64,000 nt of DNA, taken from assembly GCA_965200885.1 (NCBI GenBank), contig OZ241737.1, positions 2,108,001 to 2,172,000 on the forward strand, given 5' to 3'. Position numbers and translations under genes: made by a program. Under the pieces are notes generated by a model that saw nothing but the letters and a program-made list of their open reading frames with translations, was not told where the DNA came from and did not search any database. Origin of the DNA: MPNP01 sp026710155. GTDB lineage: Bacteria > Pseudomonadota > Alphaproteobacteria > Rhodobacterales > Rhodobacteraceae. This document shows, piece by piece, positions 16,404-24,256 of the stretch (positions within the stretch are counted from its first letter, which is position 1; every line of letters starts with the position of its first letter).

Positions 16404-17087
16404 TCATTTCACTGCAATCGGTTCCAGATAACTGTGCCACAGATCAAGGTGAATTTTGTCATCAGGATTTTCGGCTTCGTTTCCCCAAAGGGCATATGCC
16501 GTGAAACTTACGGTGTACAGAGGTTCGGGGTTCGGCCCCAGCAAATGCGCATTGGCATCAGGCAGGCGATGAAACCCATGATACAAAACGATTTCACCCT
16601 TGGATCCTGAAGAATAGGCTGGCAATCTTGTGTGACCGTTCTCTAGATAATTGTTGGCAGGAGGGGATTTGGTTTTTACCAGCGTGCCAATTTCGTGTGG
16701 CTCAAAGCAAGTGTTGCTATTGCAAAGGCTGGGGTCACCTTTGGCAATCATGGATTTTAGAGCTTCAGGTGATACGCTGATCCCTTGCATGGATTTGCTT
16801 GCCACCTTGAAATCACGTAACTCGGATTGATCAATCAGACCACTGTCAACCATTAGGTTTACCAGTCCCGCCATCCATTTCTCGTAATAGGTAAAGTTTC
16901 CATAATCATCCGGCGGGAGTGATTCCCGAAAATACCGTGATCGGTCAAGATTCCATTTACCCAAGGCCCCAACGGCCAAGGTCAGGGACAGAACAATTTT
17001 GTGCCATTTCTTTTCAAATACTGTTGTGTTTTCTAAGGGCAGGGATTCCACGCAGGGAATTCCACCCATGTCATGAATCTTGGTCAT
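16404..17087 (-). CDS. nthB: Nitrile hydratase subunit beta
   Basis: A 227-residue protein starting MTKIHDMGGIPCVESLP. The Ile-His-Asp-Met-Gly-Gly opening is diagnostic for beta subunits of nitrile hydratase/thiocyanate hydrolase. The C-terminal SH3-like barrel includes VLYHGFHRLPDANAH and YTVSFTAYALWG. The chosen ATG overlaps the alpha-subunit stop (ATGA), so the subunits are coupled; an upstream in-frame start would lie inside the alpha gene. With the alpha subunit it should convert nitriles to amides. Confidence 0.88.
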   Translation of the reverse strand: MTKIHDMGGIPCVESLPLENTTVFEKKWHKIVLSLTLAVGALGKWNLDRSRYFRESLPPDDYGNFTYYEKWMAGLVNLMVDSGLIDQSELRDFKVASKSMQGISVSPEALKSMIAKGDPSLCNSNTCFEPHEIGTLVKTKSPPANNYLENGHTRLPAYSSGSKGEIVLYHGFHRLPDANAHLLGPNPEPLYTVSFTAYALWGNEAENPDDKIHLDLWHSYLEPIAVK

Positions 17088-17698
17088 TTTGGTTTGGTGG
17101 GCAATCCGGTTCCAATCATTGAGTTTCTTGTAACCCAAGGTACCAATTCATCTTCGCTCAATCCCTTGGATTCTTCTGGTTGCATCGGTACAACTAAATA
17201 CCTTATTTCTGCTGTACTATCCCAGACCTTGACTTTCTGAGTATCTTTTAGTTCAACGCCAAATTCGTGAAGTACCTTTCGAGGTTCCTTTACAGCTCTT
17301 TTCCGGTAGGAATCTGATTTATACCAATTTGGTGGAATTCCCAACAGGGGCCAGGGGTAACAACTGCAAAGCGTACAAACGACCATGTTGTGGGTTTCAG
17401 TGGTGTTTTCAACAGCAATAACATGCTCACCCTGCCTGCCATGAAAGCCAAGAGATTTAATCGCCTCGGTAGGATTGTCAAAAAGCAGTTTTTTGAATTC
17501 TCCATCAGCCCATGACTTGGCAACAACCCGAGATCCATTTTGCGGCCCAATCTTATGCTCGTAGATGTTTACGATTTCATCCAGAGTCTTTTCATCCACC
17601 AATCCCTTCTGGATCAACAGTTCCTGCAACTTTTCGGCAGTATATTCAGGGTCAGGCGGCAAATGCCTGTGATGGTGATGGGTATCATTATCAGTCAC
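17084..17698 (-). CDS. nthA: Nitrile hydratase subunit alpha, cobalt type
   Basis: A 204-residue protein. The metal site is VCTLCSC (107-113): Cys108, Cys111, Ser112, Cys113. The CTLCSC form with Thr is characteristic of cobalt enzymes (iron enzymes have CSLCSC). The N-terminus is His-rich (THHHHRH), which may be natural metal affinity. It lies 29 bases downstream of a ribokinase gene and overlaps nthB. I see no activator (p14K or P47K-like) gene next to it. Confidence 0.92.
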   Translation of the reverse strand: MTDNDTHHHHRHLPPDPEYTAEKLQELLIQKGLVDEKTLDEIVNIYEHKIGPQNGSRVVAKSWADGEFKKLLFDNPTEAIKSLGFHGRQGEHVIAVENTTETHNMVVCTLCSCYPWPLLGIPPNWYKSDSYRKRAVKEPRKVLHEFGVELKDTQKVKVWDSTAEIRYLVVPMQPEESKGLSEDELVPWVTRNSMIGTGLPTKPK

Positions 17699-17727
17699 TG
17701 TTTTACCTGTTCAATCATGCTGTCGAG

Positions 17728-18657
17728 CTATAAATGCTGCTTAACTTCTTCAAGTGTTGGCATGGCAGGAGCCGTACCGGGCCTGGTGACAGAAATCGAT
17801 GCTGCTGTACAGGCAAACCTTGTTGCATTAACGGGATCCATATCATTCAAGAGGGCATAGGCAAATGAACCACAAAAACTATCGCCGGCACCTGTTGTCT
17901 CAACAATCTTTCCAATTGACCTGGCAGGAACATGCTCGGTAATTTCACCATCATCGTAAAAGGCACCTTGTTCACCAAGGGTTATGATTATCCTATTGCC
18001 ACCCATCGAACGGAGTTTTTCCGTTGCTTTCATAGCATCACTGACATTTTTCACTGCCATTCCAGTCAATATTTCCGCTTCGTTTTCATTCGGAATCAGA
18101 TAGTCGCATAATTCCAAAACATCCCTTGACAGAGGTATTGCCGGTGCCGGGTTAAGGATTGTGATCACCCCTGATTCCTTTGCGATTGCAAGTCCCTTGA
18201 CAGAAGCATTCAATGGTGTTTCGATTTGGGTCATGAAGATTGAACTGCTGGTGATTTCCTTCCGGTATTTTTCCACATCCTCAGGAGTAATCGTTTGGGC
18301 TGCCCCTGGAACTACTATAATGGCATTGTCACCAATTTTATCATCAACATAGATAAATGCAGCGCCGGTAAAACTGTCCTTGTCTTCCAGAATTCGGGCA
18401 GTAACGCCTTCGTTTTCCCAAGTTGACAAAGCCATTTTGGCAAATTCATCCTTTCCAAGTTTGGAAATGAATGAAACCGCTGCTCCAAGGCGTGCCAATG
18501 CAACGGCCTGGTTGGAACCCTTTCCTCCAGGCCCCAATTTAAAATCCATCCCAATGAGTGTTTCACCTATTACTGGCATTCGATCAGCCCTGAATGCAGT
18601 ATCGGCAACAAAGACTCCCAGAATAGCGATATGCTTGTTTTTCATTAAAGTATCCAT
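17728..18657 (-). CDS. rbsK: Ribokinase (PfkB family)
   Basis: A 309-residue sugar kinase. It has the PfkB N-terminal glycine-rich motif LGPGGKGSNQAVALARLGA (about 42-60) and the C-terminal catalytic signature TTGAGDSFCGSFAYAL, in which Asp is the base. The NPAPA and PNENEAEILTG segments are typical of ribokinase. The start is the ATG at 18657 or the second Met (18645). It phosphorylates D-ribose to ribose-5-phosphate. The tight spacing with the nitrile hydratase genes suggests a common transcript; ribose cleavage from a nucleoside-like nitrile is only a guess. Confidence 0.9.
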   Translation of the reverse strand: MDTLMKNKHIAILGVFVADTAFRADRMPVIGETLIGMDFKLGPGGKGSNQAVALARLGAAVSFISKLGKDEFAKMALSTWENEGVTARILEDKDSFTGAAFIYVDDKIGDNAIIVVPGAAQTITPEDVEKYRKEITSSSIFMTQIETPLNASVKGLAIAKESGVITILNPAPAIPLSRDVLELCDYLIPNENEAEILTGMAVKNVSDAMKATEKLRSMGGNRIIITLGEQGAFYDDGEITEHVPARSIGKIVETTGAGDSFCGSFAYALLNDMDPVNATRFACTAASISVTRPGTAPAMPTLEEVKQHL

Positions 18658-18695
18658 CCTGTTGTTTCAATTATTTTAGGCAATCCAGCAGCACA

Positions 18696-20687
18696 TCAGA
18701 AGCATCTGACCAAAACAGCAATATCCCGGGCAACTCTGTTCAATTGTCGAAATTCCAAAGGTTCGGTCTGGGTACTTGTGCTTGTTTCCAACCCGTCCGC
18801 CATCAGAAGTTCAAGTACGGTTGATGATGGTTGTATCGAATGGATGCCGGATGGGAGGATTTTTCCTTTTGGCGCTGATCTGGTCAATACTCCTATGACT
18901 GATCCTGTCTTATCCAATATGGGTCCTCCAAAATCCCCCTCGGTTGCTTCCATTTCAACAATATAATTTACCTTGCCATTGGAATCTTCAAAAACGCTTG
19001 ACAATGAACCTACGGTTATTGATGATTCCTTCACCAGGCCGCCAAAGGAATATCCGCTCAGGATTATTCTGTTCAGATACGATAGCCGGTTTTCCTTGAG
19101 TTGTGCATAGTTGAGAGGAGTAATGGTATCTACCGGTACCAGGTAGGCTAGATCGTGGTCTTCATAAATTCGTTCAATTTCCACCGGGTGTTTGAAATCC
19201 GCTGTTATGTAATTGCAACCATCTACATTTTCCAAACTTGTCAGTATGTCTCCATTCGGTGATATATAAAATCCGGATGCGCTTGATCTTGGCTCCTGAA
19301 TGTTGTTCTGGCTAAGGATTTGCAGGCTGTTTTCGATGGATTCTGTATTTCCAGCCTTGACCAGGGTCTTGCTGTTCACCTCACCGATACTACCGATAAT
19401 GATTTGGGAATAATTATTCATCCAATAATCCTGATCCGGATTCCAGGTTACAATCACACCCCTGATTCTATCTTCAAACAACTTGGCACTGGCGACAACA
19501 TTTTTTTTGAAGTCAGAATATGCGATTTCAAAGCTGCCATTGTTTATTTTGTTGCCTGCCCTGGGTATGTCCCCTTTCTTCAAGATACCCTCGAAAAGTG
19601 CCCTTAGACGGTTTTTACCGCCATCCATGCTGATTAATGCGACATTTATATCACGAAAGGTGATTGGTGTTAGCACGACATATGGATAACTGATTTCGGA
19701 TAGTTCCAACAAGCCTGTTGGTAAAATCACCCTGAGCCCCAGGTTTCTATCTGCCAGCACTTTGGAATCTGTGAAACCGATAACTTTGTCAGAATCCGAA
19801 AACAGGTTTAACCGCTGATCAATGGTCAGGGTACCTGTTTGTTCTTCTCCCAATCTTCTTTGGTAAAGTGATACTGCTGCCTCCGATTGTGGACCTATGA
19901 TACCATCAACCTTTCCGTTGTATAAACCAATTACGTGAAGAGCCAATTGAGTTCGTTTTTTCTGGTTTATATCGGAGAATGCCAATTCTTCGGTTAATGG
20001 AATTGGGGATGATGCCTCTTTTTCAGCCACCAATAAAAGGTCTGCAGTACCATCATTGGCAATGTTTTCATCAGGTAAATTTTCTGTCCTGTCAGTGATT
20101 TCGGTTACAGCATCAGAATTATTCTGGTTATTCGTTTCTTCATTTTTGTTATTTGAGGCTAGAAGCGGGTTTTCAACAAAAACATCATTCTCTTCACTTA
20201 CTAAATCATTGTCATTGTCATTCAAATCCGAATTGGAAAAGTCAGAAGCACCAAGATTTTCATTATTAGGGGAGGCATCCAAATCCTGCTCGGAATCATC
20301 AACAGGCGAGTCCTTTGACCACAGCAAACTATGGTATTGTGATCCATCAACGAGCCTTAATTGTAAACTATCACCATGAGAGCCGACATAAATAAGTTCC
20401 AGCCGTTCTCGTGCTGTGGTGAGATCATAGGGGCCACTGACAACTGCGTACGTGTCTTCATAAGTATCTAAAATACCGACTGAATCAATTTCCTGACCAA
20501 GCACATTTGCTGTCGCCAGGGCCTCAATATAACCCTCTGTAACCAAGAGTTCTATCCAAGTGTTTTTTTCTTGTGCCAATCCACCTGTGACCAGGGCAGA
20601 GCCAAGTAAAATTGCCAAACTAGCTGTGGTTAAGTATGATCTTATTAGTGCCATCAGTAGAAAAAATTGTGCCAATTCTGTCCGCAT
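18696..20687 (-). CDS. SPOR-like/peptidoglycan-binding protein with inactive trypsin-like domain
   Basis: A 663-residue exported protein. It has a signal peptide (cleavage near GGLAQE, about 40), a SPOR-like region (about 44-123), an acidic Asn/Asp-rich linker (about 125-230), a peptidoglycan-binding helix bundle (about 240-290, LYNGKVDGIIGPQSEAAV), then a trypsin-like domain (about 465-630). In the protease domain the usual T-N-A-H is TSLE at 483-486, so the catalytic His is Glu486. The Asp is kept (Asp512, HDLAYL). The GDSGGP motif reads GDFGGP, so Ser586 is Phe. It should be a cell-wall-binding pseudoprotease. The start may be Met13. Confidence 0.82.
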   Translation of the reverse strand: MRTELAQFFLLMALIRSYLTTASLAILLGSALVTGGLAQEKNTWIELLVTEGYIEALATANVLGQEIDSVGILDTYEDTYAVVSGPYDLTTARERLELIYVGSHGDSLQLRLVDGSQYHSLLWSKDSPVDDSEQDLDASPNNENLGASDFSNSDLNDNDNDLVSEENDVFVENPLLASNNKNEETNNQNNSDAVTEITDRTENLPDENIANDGTADLLLVAEKEASSPIPLTEELAFSDINQKKRTQLALHVIGLYNGKVDGIIGPQSEAAVSLYQRRLGEEQTGTLTIDQRLNLFSDSDKVIGFTDSKVLADRNLGLRVILPTGLLELSEISYPYVVLTPITFRDINVALISMDGGKNRLRALFEGILKKGDIPRAGNKINNGSFEIAYSDFKKNVVASAKLFEDRIRGVIVTWNPDQDYWMNNYSQIIIGSIGEVNSKTLVKAGNTESIENSLQILSQNNIQEPRSSASGFYISPNGDILTSLENVDGCNYITADFKHPVEIERIYEDHDLAYLVPVDTITPLNYAQLKENRLSYLNRIILSGYSFGGLVKESSITVGSLSSVFEDSNGKVNYIVEMEATEGDFGGPILDKTGSVIGVLTRSAPKGKILPSGIHSIQPSSTVLELLMADGLETSTSTQTEPLEFRQLNRVARDIAVLVRCF

Positions 20688-21084
20688 TTTAGTTTAACAT
20701 TTTACTATAATGGTGTTTATTCGAATTTTAAATTGTCTTGATGATCTGATTATTGGCATTGTGCCCAGAATGGCATGGTGGAATCCAACGGTGATGTTTA
20801 TTTTCAGAAAACCTACAACCCATATACTATCCAGTAATTCAAATTTAACTGTACATTACGGAACTTAAAAAAATAATACGATTAATTTTTTCAGGTGAAA
20901 ATAATTGTCAACTCACTGTTTCCATCAATTATTGGTTGCAGATTTGATTGTGGTCATTGATGGCGAGTCAAATATCCTAAAACCTTGATATGGCTGATTA
21001 AAAAATTTCCATTGATTTCCATGAACTTGAATACCAACTAAAAATCAAATTTATCTACATCCAATCTTTTTCAAAGTCTCGAAC
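20688..21084. promoter_or_regulatory. Divergent intergenic region upstream of glyQ
   Basis: About 400 AT-rich bases lie between the divergent pseudoprotease and glyQ genes, so both promoters should be here. I see no open frame, tRNA or obvious riboswitch fold. No strong -35/-10 pair can be named with confidence. Confidence 0.4.
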
Positions 21085-22032
21085 ATGAAAACCAAGGAAA
21101 TTGCCAGACCAGAATGTTTTCAGGAAGTAATTCTGAACCTTCAGAATTATTGGGCGGATTATGGTTGTCTAATATTGCAACCCTACGACATGGAAGTTGG
21201 TGCAGGTACCTTTCATCCGGCCACGACATTGAGATCCTTGGGGCCCAACCCATGGACTGCTGCCTATGTACAACCTTGCCGACGGCCCACTGATGGAAGG
21301 TATGGTGATAATCCCAACAGACTCCAGCATTATTACCAGTATCAGGTAATTCTGAAGCCATCTCCAAGTGATTTTCAGGAAGTTTATCTGAAGTCGTTGG
21401 AAGCGATTGGAATAGACATGAGGTATCATGATATCCGCTTTGTTGAAGATGATTGGGAAAGTCCAACACTTGGAGCCGCGGGATTGGGATGGGAAGTCTG
21501 GTGTGATGGCATGGAAATTTCCCAATTCACCTATTTTCAGCAGGTATGTGGAATTGAATGCAATCCGGTTTCAGGAGAATTAACCTATGGATTGGAAAGG
21601 TTGGCCATGTATGTGCTTGGGGTTGACCATGTCATGGACATGCCATTCAACCGCAAGGGAACAGACTTCTCAAGAACCTATGGTGATGTATTCAAGCGAT
21701 TGGAAGCCGAATATTCAAGGTGGAATTTTGATGCCAGTGATGTTGAAATGACCCTTAGGCATTTTGAAAACGCTGAAACCGCCTGTGAAGAGATATTATC
21801 CCAGCCTGAAGTGGATACGAAATTGGGGCGCAAGAACCTGATGGTGCATCCGGCATATGATCAATGCATCAAGGCCTCGCATCTCTTCAATCTTCTGGAT
21901 GCCAGGGGAGTGATCTCCCCAATTGAAAGGGCTGCAATGATAGGAAGGGTTCGCGCTCTGGCAAAACAATGTGGTGAGGCATTTCTGGTGTCAGAATTAG
22001 AGGAATGTACCACAATTCCTGCCAAGGAATGA
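21085..22032 (+). CDS. glyQ: Glycyl-tRNA synthetase alpha subunit
   Basis: A 315-residue class II synthetase subunit. Visible signatures include ILNLQNYWADYGCLILQPYD at the N-terminus, the substrate-pocket strip GAGTFHPATTLRSLGPNPW, and the motif GLERLAMYVLGVDHVMD. The alpha subunit carries the aminoacylation active site of the alpha2-beta2 enzyme. The gene is followed 16 bases later by glyS. Length is usual for the family. Confidence 0.97.
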   Translation: MKTKEIARPECFQEVILNLQNYWADYGCLILQPYDMEVGAGTFHPATTLRSLGPNPWTAAYVQPCRRPTDGRYGDNPNRLQHYYQYQVILKPSPSDFQEVYLKSLEAIGIDMRYHDIRFVEDDWESPTLGAAGLGWEVWCDGMEISQFTYFQQVCGIECNPVSGELTYGLERLAMYVLGVDHVMDMPFNRKGTDFSRTYGDVFKRLEAEYSRWNFDASDVEMTLRHFENAETACEEILSQPEVDTKLGRKNLMVHPAYDQCIKASHLFNLLDARGVISPIERAAMIGRVRALAKQCGEAFLVSELEECTTIPAKE

Positions 22033-22048
22033 TAACGATATTGAAATA

Positions 22049-24199
22049 ATGCCTGATTTATTACTCGAGATTTATACGGAAGAAATTCCTTCAAGTATGC
22101 AAAAGCCACTGGGTGAACAGCTCAAATCCCGAGTCGTGGACGAACTCAACGAAGGTAAACTGGAATTTGGTAAGGCCAGTGGTTATTCAACACCCCAGAG
22201 AACCATCCTGTTCATTGAGGATTTACCCTGGCAGAGTGTCCAACAAACAATTGAAACGAGAGGTCCCAGGGTCGGTGCCCCTGAAAAAGCGGTGAATGGA
22301 TTTTTGAAATCCAGAAACAAGAGTTTTGATGAGCTGGAAACCAGAATTGTTAAAAAGACTGAATACTATTTTCTGAAAGAGGTTGTTCCTGGTTCGGCCG
22401 TCAATGATATTCTCCGGAAGTCAATCAGTTCTGCCTTGACTGGAATGTCCTTATCCAAATCGATGTTTTGGGGCTCAGGCAGAACCAAATGGGTTCGGCC
22501 AATACAATCAATGCTCTGCATCTTGTTTGATGAAGAAAAAACAGAAATCGTTCCAGTGCAATTTGCTGGGCTGCAAGCAGGTAATACTACCTGCGGACAC
22601 AGGTTCATGGCTTCGGGTGAGCTGTCAATAGACAATTTCATGGATTATCGAAGTAAATTGCTGAATGCATTTGTAGATATAGATCCCAAATCTCGCAAGG
22701 ATAGAATATTAGCATCCATTCAAGGCGAAATTCACAAGGATCATCCAAACCTTGAACTGGTACATGATGAAGAACTGTTGGAAGAAATTGTTGGACTGGT
22801 TGAATGGCCGGTTCCAATTATTGGCGAGATCGGGGAATCATTTCAAAGCCTACCAGAAGAGGTTCTCAAAACAACCATCAAGGTCCACCAAAAGTACCTT
22901 TCCGTAAGGAATGCCAAGAAATCCAAAATCACCAATTTCTATGCCGTTGCAAATATTTTGGCTCATGATGAAGGCAAGTCCATCATCAATGGGAACCAGA
23001 GGGTACTGGCCTCACGGCTTGCCGATGCACAGTTTTTCCTGAATGAAGATCTGAACTCACTGCCATCAAACCTGGTCGAAATGACAGATGTCTTGACAAA
23101 AGTCCGGTACAGTTTTGGTTTGGGTACCCAGAAAGACCGCGTCAAAAGAATAGATGGCCTTGCAAAGAGGATTGCGCCGATTCTCTCGGTGAAAGAAAAA
23201 GATGCCAGTCTGGCAGCACATCTATCCAAGTTTGATCTCGTTACGAATATGGTAAGGGAATTTCCCGAATTGCAGGGAGTAATGGGTAAGTATTATGGAT
23301 TAAGCAGAGGCATAGAATCCCAAATTTGTGAAGCAATCGAGGACCATTACCTGCCTGTAAAAGCTTCGGACAATGTTCCAGAAAACCCGATAAGCATTAC
23401 AGTTGGACTAGCTGACAGGATCAATCACCTGGTAGGTTTTTTTCTACGCAAGGAAATACCTACGGGACTGGGTGATCCCAATGCCCTGAGAAGAGCCGCC
23501 CTAGGTATAATTCGCTTGATCCTTGATAACAAAATCAATGGATTTGGATTGCGTGAAATCATTACTTTTTCAGTGGATGAACATTTTCGTGCTGGAAATG
23601 AATCCAATTCAAACTCTCGAATTGAATTGAAAACCAATATTGAAGATAAGAAAAAAGTTATCGAGGATATAATAAATTTCATTTTGCGCAGGTATTCAAT
23701 TTATCTTGTTGAACAGGGATATGATACTGAGCTTGTGGATGCATGCATTATTGTTCCAAAAAATGACGATTTATTCAGAATTTTCAAAAAAATCGAAGCA
23801 TTGGCATCATTTTTACCAACAAACTCGGGCACAGATCTTTTGCACCTTGACAAGAGAATTTCAAAAATACTGCTTTCCCTTGATCCTGGCAAGCATGACA
23901 AATCATCGGAAATTAATTCAATTCCAATATATCCCGGCTTGTTCAGCTCTTCCCATGAAGTATCCTTGTTTAAGAAATACAACCTGACATTGGACATGGT
24001 TTCAAGGAAAGATGTGGATGATTTCCTGGGCAAACTTAATGAAGTTTCCAAATTAAGAACCGAAATTGATAATTATTTTGATAATGTCATGATTGGCGTT
24101 GATGATCAGGAAGTAAAAAATAACCGGCTGAATCTGCTGGCCAATATATGTAATATTCTAACCAGCGATTTTGATTTGAATTTGATAACAAACCACTGA
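22049..24199 (+). CDS. glyS: Glycyl-tRNA synthetase beta subunit
   Basis: A 716-residue protein beginning MPDLLLEIYTEEIPSSMQ, the standard opening of GlyRS beta, with LEIVGLVEWPVPIIGE-like and ADRINHLVGFF...PTGLGDPNALRRAALGI segments in the middle. The beta subunit recognises tRNA-Gly through its HD-like and anticodon-binding domains. The C-terminal domain is AT-rich and somewhat divergent but the frame is complete. The PPDK gene follows at once. Confidence 0.96.
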   Translation: MPDLLLEIYTEEIPSSMQKPLGEQLKSRVVDELNEGKLEFGKASGYSTPQRTILFIEDLPWQSVQQTIETRGPRVGAPEKAVNGFLKSRNKSFDELETRIVKKTEYYFLKEVVPGSAVNDILRKSISSALTGMSLSKSMFWGSGRTKWVRPIQSMLCILFDEEKTEIVPVQFAGLQAGNTTCGHRFMASGELSIDNFMDYRSKLLNAFVDIDPKSRKDRILASIQGEIHKDHPNLELVHDEELLEEIVGLVEWPVPIIGEIGESFQSLPEEVLKTTIKVHQKYLSVRNAKKSKITNFYAVANILAHDEGKSIINGNQRVLASRLADAQFFLNEDLNSLPSNLVEMTDVLTKVRYSFGLGTQKDRVKRIDGLAKRIAPILSVKEKDASLAAHLSKFDLVTNMVREFPELQGVMGKYYGLSRGIESQICEAIEDHYLPVKASDNVPENPISITVGLADRINHLVGFFLRKEIPTGLGDPNALRRAALGIIRLILDNKINGFGLREIITFSVDEHFRAGNESNSNSRIELKTNIEDKKKVIEDIINFILRRYSIYLVEQGYDTELVDACIIVPKNDDLFRIFKKIEALASFLPTNSGTDLLHLDKRISKILLSLDPGKHDKSSEINSIPIYPGLFSSSHEVSLFKKYNLTLDMVSRKDVDDFLGKLNEVSKLRTEIDNYFDNVMIGVDDQEVKNNRLNLLANICNILTSDFDLNLITNH

Positions 24200-24256
24200 T
24201 TGATTAGGGGTCATTGTTTTTTAAACTTTCAGCAAGCGATTATCGTATTATTGATT

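Noticed and set aside
20688..21084. T-box or glycine riboswitch upstream of glyQ
   Set aside because: No T-box core or glycine aptamer pattern is visible, and such control is not usual for glyQ in this group.
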